Shown here: positions 1 through 8,830 of the stretch, piece by piece
Numbering within the stretch: the first letter of the stretch is position 1
How the letters are laid out: the number at the start of each line of letters is the position of its first letter
Position numbers and translations under genes: made by a program
The notes under the pieces: model-generated
Seen by the model: the letters and a program-made list of their open reading frames with translations, nothing else
What the model was told of the DNA's origin: nothing
Databases searched by the model: none
NCBI RefSeq assembly: GCF_003046585.1
Contig: NZ_QAAE01000005.1
Span: forward strand, 144,022 to 208,021
Direction: 5' to 3'
DNA length: 64,000 bases
DNA from: Nitrosomonas aestuarii
GTDB lineage: Bacteria; Pseudomonadota; Gammaproteobacteria; Burkholderiales; Nitrosomonadaceae

Positions 1-2217
1 GCTTTTGAAGAAGGCCAGCTATTGATTCAAAGTGGTGAATTGGAGCTGGGATTGCTCAGACTGGAGCAGGCGGCACAGGAAGAACCCAACAACAAGGAGA
101 TCCGTACAGTACTTATACGGCAGCGCGACATAGTAGCCGACACAATGCTTTTTGATGCAAACAATGCGCGCTTGTCAGGCGATCTGGATTTGGCAGAAGA
201 ACAATATTACCGCATACTCGATTTGTTTCCGCGTAATGAAAGAGCCCTTGCAGGTCTGGATACGATCAGGCAGGAACGTAATCATATTGCATCCGTGGAA
301 TATGCGCAGGAACTTCTGAAGCGCAATGATGTGGAAGGTGCGGAGGCAGCCGTGAGAACAGTACTGCAGGAAAATCCGATGCAGGCGAATGCACGTGAAT
401 TGATTAAACAGATTAACCAGCAAATTGTACGGGCTGAAAGTACCGATCTGACACTGGAAACAGCATTCAAGAAACCTTTGTCGATGGAATTCAAGGATAC
501 AGAACTGAAATCGGTTTTTGAAATCATGTCACGCACCGCCGGCGTCAATTTTGTATTTGACAAAGATGTGCGGCAGGAGGCTAAAGTTTCGGTTTTTGTT
601 CGTAACAATACCGTCGAGGATATCCTTAAACTATTGCTAATGACCAACCAGTTGGCCTATACCCGGTTGAATGAAAATTCCTTGCTGATTTATCCGAATA
701 CACCGGCAAAACAAAAGGAATATCAGGAACTGGTGGTGCGCAGCTTTCAGATCGCGTATACCGACGTCAAGCAAATGGTAGCGATGGTCAGAGGGCTGGT
801 GAAAGCGAAGGATATTTATGTCAACGAACAGCTCAATCTGTTTATCATGCGCGATACGCTGGAAGCGATTCGTGTGGTTGAAAGACTGGTGTCGCTTAAC
901 GACCTTCCCGAACCGGAAGTAATGCTGGAAGTGACCATATTATCAATCACGCGTGATAATATATTTCAATTGGGCCCCAGGCTCCCGCAAAGCACTACGT
1001 TTAGCTTTGTGCCGGGTACTGGCACTGCGGTTGGCGCCGCCGCAGATGCAGCGGTAAAACTGAGTCAAATTGATTCACTGCCAAAATTCAGAAATTTCAC
1101 TATCAGCAACCAAGTTTTAATAGATTTCATGCATAACCTAACATTAGGTGATGTGCTCGCCAATCCACGCATACGGGTTAAGAATCGTGAAGCGGCGAAA
1201 TTTCATATTGGCACAAGACAACCGATTTTTTCGGCCAGTGTCGCAGGCGGAGGGGTTAGTAATGTAATTACCTCAACACCGACTTATATTGATGTCGGTA
1301 CAAAGCTGGATATTGAACCTATTATCAGTTCAAATAATGAAGTGATGATGAAAGTTCAGCTTGAAGTAAGTTCCATCGTTGGAGAAGAATCCGGGCCAGG
1401 CGGTGCCACAGCACCTATCATTACAACAACCAATGCGGAAACTTTGCTGACATTACAAGACGGTGAAACCGAAGTACTAGCTGGCTTGCTTGAAGAAAGT
1501 GAAAATAGAGATGTTCGTGGTCTGGCTGGCCTGATCAATATCCCGGGACTTGATCGATTAACCTCGGGACAAGGAACGACTCGTAGAAAACGTGAAGTTG
1601 TTTTACTGATTACCCCGCGAATCATACGTAATGTTTCGCAACAAACTAACCTGGAAAGCGAATTTCATTTTGGCACTTCCAATGAAGCAGGAAAATTACC
1701 GGTCAGAATACGCAAGACTTCAGCCGGTGGGCTGGCACTGGCGCCTGCAGGCCCTCCCGGCCGAGGTGGCGCTGCATCCTTATTAAGCAGAGGCGCGCAA
1801 GCGCTGTCACCGACCAGACCACAGGTTTCTCCCAATCCATTTGCGCAGCAAACGGCAGCCAATGCGGGTGAACCAACATTATCCATTCAGGCTCCAAGTA
1901 ATATCGCTTTAGACAGGGAGTTTTCGGTGAGAGTCAGAATGGTCGGTGCTCGAGCCTCCGTGAGTGGTGAGGCACAAGTAAGTTACGAAACAGACATGCT
2001 TGAATTGCTGGACAGTTCGGAAAACAGTGGAACGCATACCATTAAGTTTGGCAAGGATCAACCAACCGGGATGGCTGCGCAGTTACGGTTTAAAGTCATT
2101 ACAGCTAATCCGGGCGAAACGGAAATCAATGTCCAAAGTGCAACTGGCGAAGATACTGAGAGCGGAGAATCCGTCGAGATCACATTGCCTTCGCCTGCGA
2201 CTATCAAAATTCAATAA
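1..2217 (+). CDS. gspD: Type II secretion-type secretin (GspD-like), 5' end cut by window
   Basis: Outer-membrane secretin ring subunit of a type II secretion or related pilus system. The reading frame is open to base 1, so the true start lies left of the window; 738 residues are visible. Order of parts: a TPR-like helical region (about residues 1-150), an N0/N1-type domain (LSMEFKDTELKSVFEIM, about 160-240), a second N-domain (VKQMVAMVRGL), then the secretin core with YIDVGTKLDIEP, LQDGETEVLAGLL, a degenerate gate motif LAGLINIPGLDRL and VVLLITPRII. A low-complexity linker follows, then a C-terminal beta domain of about 110 residues that looks cohesin-like. It is followed 10 bases downstream by pseudopilin genes, as expected in an operon. 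The secretin identity is firm. Whether the machine secretes proteins or assembles a pilus is not settled by this fragment. Confidence 0.88.
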   Translation, partial: AFEEGQLLIQSGELELGLLRLEQAAQEEPNNKEIRTVLIRQRDIVADTMLFDANNARLSGDLDLAEEQYYRILDLFPRNERALAGLDTIRQERNHIASVEYAQELLKRNDVEGAEAAVRTVLQENPMQANARELIKQINQQIVRAESTDLTLETAFKKPLSMEFKDTELKSVFEIMSRTAGVNFVFDKDVRQEAKVSVFVRNNTVEDILKLLLMTNQLAYTRLNENSLLIYPNTPAKQKEYQELVVRSFQIAYTDVKQMVAMVRGLVKAKDIYVNEQLNLFIMRDTLEAIRVVERLVSLNDLPEPEVMLEVTILSITRDNIFQLGPRLPQSTTFSFVPGTGTAVGAAADAAVKLSQIDSLPKFRNFTISNQVLIDFMHNLTLGDVLANPRIRVKNREAAKFHIGTRQPIFSASVAGGGVSNVITSTPTYIDVGTKLDIEPIISSNNEVMMKVQLEVSSIVGEESGPGGATAPIITTTNAETLLTLQDGETEVLAGLLEESENRDVRGLAGLINIPGLDRLTSGQGTTRRKREVVLLITPRIIRNVSQQTNLESEFHFGTSNEAGKLPVRIRKTSAGGLALAPAGPPGRGGAASLLSRGAQALSPTRPQVSPNPFAQQTAANAGEPTLSIQAPSNIALDREFSVRVRMVGARASVSGEAQVSYETDMLELLDSSENSGTHTIKFGKDQPTGMAAQLRFKVITANPGETEINVQSATGEDTESGESVEITLPSPATIKIQ

Positions 2218-2227
2218 CGTACTACAC

Positions 2228-2737
2228 ATGTTTCATTTCAATCAATCGCCCCATCAGCGTGGCTTTACACTCATTGAACTGATGATTGTGGTGGCAATTA
2301 TGGCTGTACTCGCCACAGCAGCTATGCCGTTGCGTGAATTAGCCGTAAAGCGTGAAAAAGAGCATGATTTGCGAGTCGCATTACGTCAGATCCGCAATGC
2401 GATTGATGCCTACAAACAGGCGGTAGATGATGGACATATCGAAAAAGCAGCGGATGATTCCGGCTATCCGCCAACACTTGAAGATCTTGTAATCGGTGTT
2501 CCGGATATCAAAAACACTGAGAAAAAAATGATTTATTTTTTACGACGGCTACCGCGCGATCCGATGTTTGAAGCGCTTGATGTTGCCGGGATCGAAGAAA
2601 CTCCGGCTGCAGATACCTGGGGAAAACGCAGCTATGAAAGCTCGGCGGAAAATCCACAGGAGGGTGAGGACGTTTTTGACGTTTATTCCTTATCGGAAGC
2701 CACTGGCCTGAACGGCATCGAATATAACAAGTGGTGA
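2228..2737 (+). CDS. Type II secretion pseudopilin, GspG-like
   Basis: A prepilin-like protein of 169 residues. The N-terminus has the type III prepilin signal: a short leader ending in G, then FTLIELMIVVAIMAVLA, with the conserved Glu at position 5 of the mature protein, followed by the hydrophobic helix. The rest has GspG-style features (SGYPPTLEDLV, a DP-containing loop, Trp-Gly). The frame extends upstream into the secretin gene, but the ATG at 2228 puts the leader directly before the methylation motif, so it is preferred. It lies 10 bases after the secretin stop and 16 bases before the next pseudopilin. It would be processed by a prepilin peptidase (not in the window) and act in the periplasmic pseudopilus. 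Confidence 0.86.
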   Translation: MFHFNQSPHQRGFTLIELMIVVAIMAVLATAAMPLRELAVKREKEHDLRVALRQIRNAIDAYKQAVDDGHIEKAADDSGYPPTLEDLVIGVPDIKNTEKKMIYFLRRLPRDPMFEALDVAGIEETPAADTWGKRSYESSAENPQEGEDVFDVYSLSEATGLNGIEYNKW

Positions 2738-2753
2738 TAGATTGGTGTTTGCA

Positions 2754-3146
2754 ATGACTTTGATGACAAGGCTACGTAAGCAAACCGGATTCACGTTGAT
2801 CGAACTGCTGGTGGTTATGGCCATTATTGCTACTTTACTGAGCATTGTCGCGCCGCGTTATTTCGAATCGATAGAAAAGGCCAAGGAAGCGGTGTTGCGC
2901 CAGGATCTTAAAATTATGCGCGACGCAATTGACCAGTTCTATGCGGATTCTGGCAAATATCCCCTTGACCTGGAAGAATTGGTTGACAAGCGCTATCTGC
3001 GCAGTATTCCAATCGATCCAATGACTGAGAGTAATACCACTTGGATTGAGATGCCGCCTCAAAATGAGGATGAAGAAGGTGTTTATGATGTGCATAGCGG
3101 TTTTACTGGCAGAGCGCTGGATGGCACGTTTTATGAAGAATGGTAA
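2754..3146 (+). CDS. Type II secretion pseudopilin, GspG-like (second copy)
   Basis: A 130-residue pseudopilin with the class III signal TGFTLIELLVVMAIIATLLSI near the N-terminus. Its GspG-like C-terminal part carries YADSGKYPLDLEELV and IPIDPMT, typical of the major pseudopilin fold. The frame also offers TTG and GTG starts at 2742 and 2745; the ATG at 2754 gives a normal short positively charged leader (MTLMTRLRKQTG). It is the second of three consecutive pilin-like genes and is clearly related to the one before it, which suggests a local duplication. Its likely role is as a structural subunit of the pseudopilus driven by GspE/F-type proteins outside the window. Confidence 0.86.
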   Translation: MTLMTRLRKQTGFTLIELLVVMAIIATLLSIVAPRYFESIEKAKEAVLRQDLKIMRDAIDQFYADSGKYPLDLEELVDKRYLRSIPIDPMTESNTTWIEMPPQNEDEEGVYDVHSGFTGRALDGTFYEEW

Positions 3147-3229
3147 TTTGTCGGCAATGAGATATAGCCTTTTGATTTTTTCTTATATTTTCATACTTAC
3201 AACTCCGAATCTACAGCAACATAGATGTT

Positions 3230-3982
3230 ATGAATAACATGGAAAAAGGTATTATTTATCTCTGGGCGTTGTTTGCTGTTACCGTGGCAGGGGTTGTGAT
3301 GGCAGGGACCGGCCAGTTGTGGCAGACGAAAATCCAGCGGGAAAAAGAAATGGAACTGCTTTTTATCGGTGACCAGTTCAGAAAAGCGATCATGTCCTAC
3401 CATAGCAACCAGCTAACCGGGATCAGACAGTATCCGGAGTCACTGGATCAGCTCCTTGAAGACAAGCGTGGGCCGGTGATACAGCGACATCTGAGAAAAA
3501 TTTATATTGATCCGATGACAATGACCGATGAATGGGGGTTGGTGGAGGAAGATGATTTGCCGCAACAGCAGGTACAAGGACAGAACAGCGGTCAAAACAG
3601 TGACATCAATAGCGCAAATAATACCAGCGGTGTTGGCAGCAACCTCGGAAGCAGCGGCAGCAAAGGGATTGTGGGGGTTTACAGTCTGTCGAGTAAAACA
3701 CCCCGGAAAAAAGAAAATTTTCCAGACCATTTTGCCAAATTTACCGAGGCTGAAACCTATCAGGACTGGCAATTTGTGCATACGCAGCAAACCGGCAACG
3801 ATAATAATGCCTCCCGGCAAACACAACAGGGTGCATCCGGAACGGGGTCATCGCCTTTCGGAACGCCCGGCGGCACATCAAGAAGGCCGGGACAGGGTAC
3901 CCAAGGCGGCACACCCGCATCCCCTTTTGCACCATCTTCATCGCCACCCGCTGGTGCTGGCCAGAATCCATTTGCGCAATAA
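3230..3982 (+). CDS. Pseudopilin-like membrane protein with long low-complexity tail
   Basis: A 250-residue protein whose N-terminus is a single hydrophobic helix (GIIYLWALFAVTVAGVVMAG). A pilin-like alpha-helical and loop part follows (FRKAIMSYHSN, RQYPESLDQLLED, IYIDPMT). It lacks the canonical Gly-Phe-x5-Glu prepilin cleavage motif, so it is probably not processed like its neighbours. From about residue 107 the chain is rich in Q, N, S and G, and it ends in a Pro/Gly/Ser-rich tail. It closes the secretin/pseudopilin operon. The YPxxLxxLL and DPM motifs are shared with the GspG-like neighbours, so a minor or anchoring pseudopilin is likely. The exact role is unknown. Confidence 0.75.
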   Translation: MNNMEKGIIYLWALFAVTVAGVVMAGTGQLWQTKIQREKEMELLFIGDQFRKAIMSYHSNQLTGIRQYPESLDQLLEDKRGPVIQRHLRKIYIDPMTMTDEWGLVEEDDLPQQQVQGQNSGQNSDINSANNTSGVGSNLGSSGSKGIVGVYSLSSKTPRKKENFPDHFAKFTEAETYQDWQFVHTQQTGNDNNASRQTQQGASGTGSSPFGTPGGTSRRPGQGTQGGTPASPFAPSSSPPAGAGQNPFAQ

Positions 3983-4009
3983 TTGGTACAAAAACGGATT
4001 CTGACAAAA

Positions 4010-5395
4010 ATGGATTTTTTACCTATATTCCTGAACGTACGCAATCAACCCTGTCTGGTGGTCGGCGGCGGTTCAGTCGCTCTGCGCAAAACCATACTGT
4101 TGCATAGCGCGGGAGCTAATGTTCACATCGTATCGCCATCGCTGGACGAGGAACTGCAAGCACTGCTGCAGCAGCAAAAAATCACCTACCATGCACAACC
4201 ATTTGAACCTGGACATCTAACAGGTTGTACGCTGGTGATCGCTGCAACCAATGATCATGCAGTCAATCGCAAGGTTTCCGAGTCCGCCAAAGCAAGCAAC
4301 ATTCCTGTCAATGTGGTTGATAACCCGGATTTATGCACATTTATCATGCCCGCCATTGTCGACCGTTCGCCGTTGATGATCGCCATTTCGAGCGGTGGAC
4401 AGTCACCGGTGCTTGCCAGACTGCTTCGCGCACGGCTGGAAACTTTGATTCCACATGCCTATGCCCGTCTGGCCTCGCTTGCAGCGCAATTTCGCCAGCA
4501 GGTCAAACAACATTTCGCTCAGAAAGAGAATCGACGTTTGTTCTGGGAAAACGTACTGCAGGGGAAATTTGCTGAAATGGTGCTAGCTGGCAAAGATCAA
4601 TCAGCAAAAATCCATCTCCAAAAATTGTTGGAAAATAAAAAAGATGATGCACCCGCGGGAGAAGTCTACCTGGTCGGTGCAGGTCCTGGCAATCCGGATT
4701 TGCTGACATTCCGCGCCATGCGGCTGATGCAACAGGCTGATGTGGTAGTGTATGACCGGCTGGTGTCACCTGAAATTCTTGAAATGGTGCGGCGCGATGC
4801 CGCGCGCATATACGCCGGCAAAGAGCGTAACCGTCATACCCTGGCGCAGGAATCCATCAATCAACTGCTGGTGCGGCTGGCAAATGAAGGCAAGCGCGTA
4901 CTCAGGCTCAAGGGTGGCGATCCTTTTATTTTCGGCCGCGGCGGTGAGGAAATTGAAACCCTGACCAGTCATCAAATTCCGTTCCAGGTCGTGCCCGGCA
5001 TAACCGCGGCTTCCGGCGTGGCAGCCTATGCAGGCATACCCCTGACACATCGGGATTATGCACAGTCTTGCATTTTTGTCACCGGTCATCTGAAAAACAA
5101 TTCTATTGATCTCGACTGGTCTTCTCTGGCCCGCCCCAATCAGACCATTGTCATCTACATGGGACTGCTCGGACTGCCGGTACTGTGCCAACAGTTAATA
5201 GCACATGGACTGCCATCCTCTACCTGCGCAGCCATTATTCAGCAAGGCACCACACAGACGCAGAAAATTGTAGCGGGATCACTGGATACACTCCCGAATC
5301 TGGCCGCTACTGCGCAATTGACACCGCCGACACTCATTATTGTCGGGGAAGTTGTCCGATTACACCAAAAGCTTGCCTGGTTTGAGCCGGATTAG
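4010..5395 (+). CDS. cysG: Siroheme synthase CysG (multifunctional)
   Basis: Makes siroheme from uroporphyrinogen III in three steps: SAM-dependent bis-methylation, NAD-dependent dehydrogenation and iron insertion. It has 461 residues, the usual length for the fused enzyme. The N-terminal half is the precorrin-2 dehydrogenase/ferrochelatase, with the nucleotide-binding motif [11 protein letters not shown]. The C-terminal half, from about residue 215, is the uroporphyrinogen III methyltransferase, with [26 protein letters not shown] and VPGITAASG. The frame can be extended to a TTG at 3983, but the ATG at 4010 starts the family-typical MDFLPIFLN. Siroheme serves sulfite and nitrite reductases. 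Confidence 0.95.
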   Translation: MDFLPIFLNVRNQPCLVVGGGSVALRKTILLHSAGANVHIVSPSLDEELQALLQQQKITYHAQPFEPGHLTGCTLVIAATNDHAVNRKVSESAKASNIPVNVVDNPDLCTFIMPAIVDRSPLMIAISSGGQSPVLARLLRARLETLIPHAYARLASLAAQFRQQVKQHFAQKENRRLFWENVLQGKFAEMVLAGKDQSAKIHLQKLLENKKDDAPAGEVYLVGAGPGNPDLLTFRAMRLMQQADVVVYDRLVSPEILEMVRRDAARIYAGKERNRHTLAQESINQLLVRLANEGKRVLRLKGGDPFIFGRGGEEIETLTSHQIPFQVVPGITAASGVAAYAGIPLTHRDYAQSCIFVTGHLKNNSIDLDWSSLARPNQTIVIYMGLLGLPVLCQQLIAHGLPSSTCAAIIQQGTTQTQKIVAGSLDTLPNLAATAQLTPPTLIIVGEVVRLHQKLAWFEPD

Positions 5396-5538
5396 AATGC
5401 TTCGATTACCATGATTCTGCAGGATGTAATGTACTTCGCTTAGTACTACCCTATCTTGAAGCTTACTTGTTACTGAATTAGCACCAGTGGCTCCACAATG
5501 TACTGACTTATGCAATATCCTACAACCTATTGATTTAA

Positions 5539-5614
5539 TGGCGCCCTGAGCACGAATCGAACGTGCGACCTACCCCTTAGGAGGGGGTTGCTCTATCCAC
5601 TGAGCTACCAGGGC
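5539..5614 (-). tRNA. tRNA-Arg (anticodon CCU)
   Basis: Reading the minus strand, a complete cloverleaf can be drawn. The acceptor stem GCCCTGG pairs with TCAGGGC (one G-T pair), the D stem GCTC pairs with GAGC, the anticodon stem ACCCC pairs with GGGGT around the loop CTCCTAA, and the T arm GCACG/CGTGC encloses TTCGATT. The anticodon is CCU, which reads AGG (arginine). The discriminator is G, and the 3' CCA is encoded in the DNA (plus-strand TGG at 5539-5541). It stands alone between cysG and trxB. Confidence 0.95.
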
Positions 5615-5883
5615 TATGCTACCAGAACCATAATTCTACGCGAGTATTTCACATTGTATAAGCCGCGAATACTTTCCAAGTCCTGCCAAAGCCTACCTTT
5701 AGCCGCCACAAATCACTGTTTTTTTACTTCACAAGTTATTATAAAACACATGACACTGTTGACATGCCTGCCCTGCGCTTTTCTTGTTATCAATTTTATA
5801 GGAATACAGATTTAGCAAGTTTGAATCTTGAGATCATAAGCGTTACTCAGTATAGTTCACTGATTTACACAAAAATGGTTTAA

Positions 5884-6837
<954 letters not shown>

Positions 6838-6871
6838 TTTGTCACCATGAACACATGAATCAATTAATGAT

Positions 6872-7423
6872 ATGTCCTCAAAGGATGATACAACCAATAC
6901 AGAAATAGATGACGAAGCGTTATTTCGCGCTGCGATGCAAGATGTTGCGCCACTAACCGCGCCTGACAAGACTGTCCTCACACTTAAGAAACCAACACCC
7001 AGACCCCGACGCAAGAACCTTCGCGAGCAATTGTCTGATGCTGACGCCGAGTCCAATACAGTTAACCTGGAAATTGGCGCGGATGATGAATGGTCTTTTT
7101 TGCGACCAGGTGTTTCACGACAAACTTTGCGCCGCTTAAAACGAGGCTACTGGCGTATTCAGCACAGGCTGGATCTGCACAGACTCACACAAGAAGCTGC
7201 AAAGCGGCAATTGGCGGTTTTTCTGGACGAGTCTTTAGAAAGAAATATCCGTTGTGTACAGATCATTCACGGCAAAGGACTGAATTCTAAAGACCGTATG
7301 CCTGTACTGAAAAACAAAATTGGCAGCTGGCTGGCACAATGTCATGCCGTGCTTGCTTTTTGTCAGGCCAGACCGGAAGATGGCGGAAGAGGTGCAGTAA
7401 TGGTTTTACTGAAAGGGCGATAA
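6872..7423 (+). CDS. Smr/MutS2-C-terminal domain protein
   Basis: A 183-residue protein with a charged, probably disordered N-terminal half and a C-terminal Smr domain. The domain signatures are LDLHRLTQEAAKRQLAVFL (the LDxH motif) and IHGKGLNS (the HGxG motif), which in this family form a nicking nuclease or nucleic-acid-binding site. The length and layout match the stand-alone YdaL/SmrA-like proteins of gammaproteobacteria and betaproteobacteria. The ending VLAFCQARPEDGGRGAVMVLLK is also typical. The cellular substrate is not known; related stand-alone Smr proteins have been linked to RNA cleavage or ribosome rescue. Confidence 0.88.
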   Translation: MSSKDDTTNTEIDDEALFRAAMQDVAPLTAPDKTVLTLKKPTPRPRRKNLREQLSDADAESNTVNLEIGADDEWSFLRPGVSRQTLRRLKRGYWRIQHRLDLHRLTQEAAKRQLAVFLDESLERNIRCVQIIHGKGLNSKDRMPVLKNKIGSWLAQCHAVLAFCQARPEDGGRGAVMVLLKGR

Positions 7424-7455
7424 AGAAGAGCGCACGCAATAAACTGTCTTCACAG

Positions 7456-7827
7456 TTATAGTGATGGATTCGATTCATGCGGAAAAGTTTTCTCATATTT
7501 CCTCTGACATTCGATACAGCGTTGCGCGGAAGGATTCGCGATTAATCGTTCAAACCCAATTTCTTCACCGCAATCAGCGCAATCACCAAATTCAAGCTCC
7601 ATCAGATATTTCTCTGACATTTCCAGCTCCCGCATTTCATTGATTTGCTTATCAATCAATGCAGTGTCCACGTCAGCCAAAATATTATTAATATCATCTG
7701 CCTGATTAATATTAAATTCCTCGCTGCTTTCCACCAATTCACTGCGAATTTCCGCTTGCAGTTCCAAATAACGCTTGTGCAGCGCGGATTTGATTTGCGC
7801 TAATTGTTCTTCTGTAAAATTTGCCAT
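7456..7827 (-). CDS. TraR/DksA-family zinc-finger protein
   Basis: A 123-residue relative of the RNA-polymerase secondary-channel regulator DksA. It begins with a helical, acidic N-terminal part resembling a coiled coil and ends with a four-cysteine zinc finger (CADCGEEIG ... RCIECQ), the standard TraR/DksA C4 arrangement. It is shorter than true DksA and has NQADDINNI in the coiled-coil region instead of the canonical DxxDxA tip, so it is more likely a TraR-like or YbiI-like relative than DksA itself. A GTG nine bases upstream could also serve as start, but the ATG at 7827 has a perfect AGGAGG eight bases ahead. It is convergent with the Smr gene. Confidence 0.85.
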   Translation of the reverse strand: MANFTEEQLAQIKSALHKRYLELQAEIRSELVESSEEFNINQADDINNILADVDTALIDKQINEMRELEMSEKYLMELEFGDCADCGEEIGFERLIANPSAQRCIECQRKYEKTFPHESNPSL

Positions 7828-7934
7828 TACATGCACCTCCTAAATGACATGAATGTATCGTTTGTTTGCGATCAGTTTTTCAACCTTAGATAGATTTCAA
7901 ATGATCGCGATAGTTTCCAGCCAATGATACTGAT

Positions 7935-8486
7935 TTAATATTCCTTTATTCCGTTTACTTCGCTAATTTTAAGACGCTCTAAATCTGAAACAATATCCGC
8001 TGCATTACGCGTCGCATTTACTGAAATGTATGCTTTAGCGATTGTGCCCAGAGGATCAATTAAAAAAGTATTGCGTTTGGCGAATTTAACTATCCCCAGG
8101 TTCAGCAGCGAGTGATAACGCGCAGCCGTTTCTGCCCTTGTATCAGCCAGTAATCGAAACGGCAAACCGAATTTCTTCGCAAACTGCGCATGACTGTCAA
8201 CTGTATCTATGCTGATACCGACGACTTCAGCATCCAGTGCTTTCAATTTATGAAAACCATCACGAAAGCCGCAGGCTTGACGGGTACAGCCTGGCGTATC
8301 ATCTTTTGGATAAAAATACAGTGCCAGCCACTTACCTCTGAATTCAGTAAGCGAATGTAATTCACCATTCTGATCTGCTAATTCAAAATCAGGCGCCAAC
8401 TGACCCGGGGCAAGTGAACCGCGTCCTGATAAATAAAACCAAATAATCAAGACTAACACTATGATGATGATGAACAACCACACCAT
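7935..8486 (-). CDS. Membrane-anchored Bcp/PrxQ-type peroxiredoxin
   Basis: Thiol peroxidase of the AhpC/TSA superfamily, 183 residues. The first 20 residues form one hydrophobic helix (WLFIIIIVLVLIIWFYL), so the enzyme is probably tethered to the cytoplasmic membrane. Standard Bcp is cytosolic and lacks this helix. After the linker comes PGQLAPDFELADQNGELHSL and the active site DDTPGCTRQACGFRD, with the peroxidatic Cys and, five residues on, the resolving Cys used by PrxQ-type enzymes. A GGAG ribosome binding site stands seven bases before the ATG. It would detoxify peroxides at the membrane, where electron transport generates them. It is transcribed divergently from the transporter at 8831. 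Confidence 0.9.
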   Translation of the reverse strand: MVWLFIIIIVLVLIIWFYLSGRGSLAPGQLAPDFELADQNGELHSLTEFRGKWLALYFYPKDDTPGCTRQACGFRDGFHKLKALDAEVVGISIDTVDSHAQFAKKFGLPFRLLADTRAETAARYHSLLNLGIVKFAKRNTFLIDPLGTIAKAYISVNATRNAADIVSDLERLKISEVNGIKEY

Positions 8487-8830
8487 TCCGTTGCTCCAAA
8501 GTTGATTAAAACGCGCACGCTGTCAATATTGAGACTCTCAGCGCACTACCTCACATCAAACACCAATCATAGGATAAATTGAACCAAGATGCCAGTTACA
8601 AACAATTGTCAAAATTTCATCAATGACCTCAATGGTAAAACTGACAAACTATTAACCTCTCCACCTGAAAAGCCTGCCTGGCCTATCCAGTTAAAAAGCT
8701 ATTATATATAATAATATACAATCCAATAGCGCCTCAGACATCAGGATACCCGGAATAACTAACGTTATGTTTTAACTTAAATAAACGTTTTGTAATTGTA
8801 CGCAGCAAAACCATTCATCAGTAAATTATC
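8487..8830. other. Intergenic region between divergent genes
   Basis: About 340 bases between the peroxiredoxin gene (minus) and the transporter gene (plus), so both promoters should lie here. It is AT-rich, with a run of alternating T and A around 8700-8722. A 40-codon open frame starts at 8589 but has no good ribosome binding site and no recognisable features. No clear operator or hairpin was seen. Confidence 0.6.

Noticed and set aside
5588..5815. Plus-strand open frame of 75 codons near the tRNA
   Set aside because: It overlaps the tRNA-Arg gene, and its product has no recognisable features.
8589..8711. 40-codon frame between peroxiredoxin and transporter genes
   Set aside because: The ribosome binding site is poorly placed and there is no membrane helix or motif.
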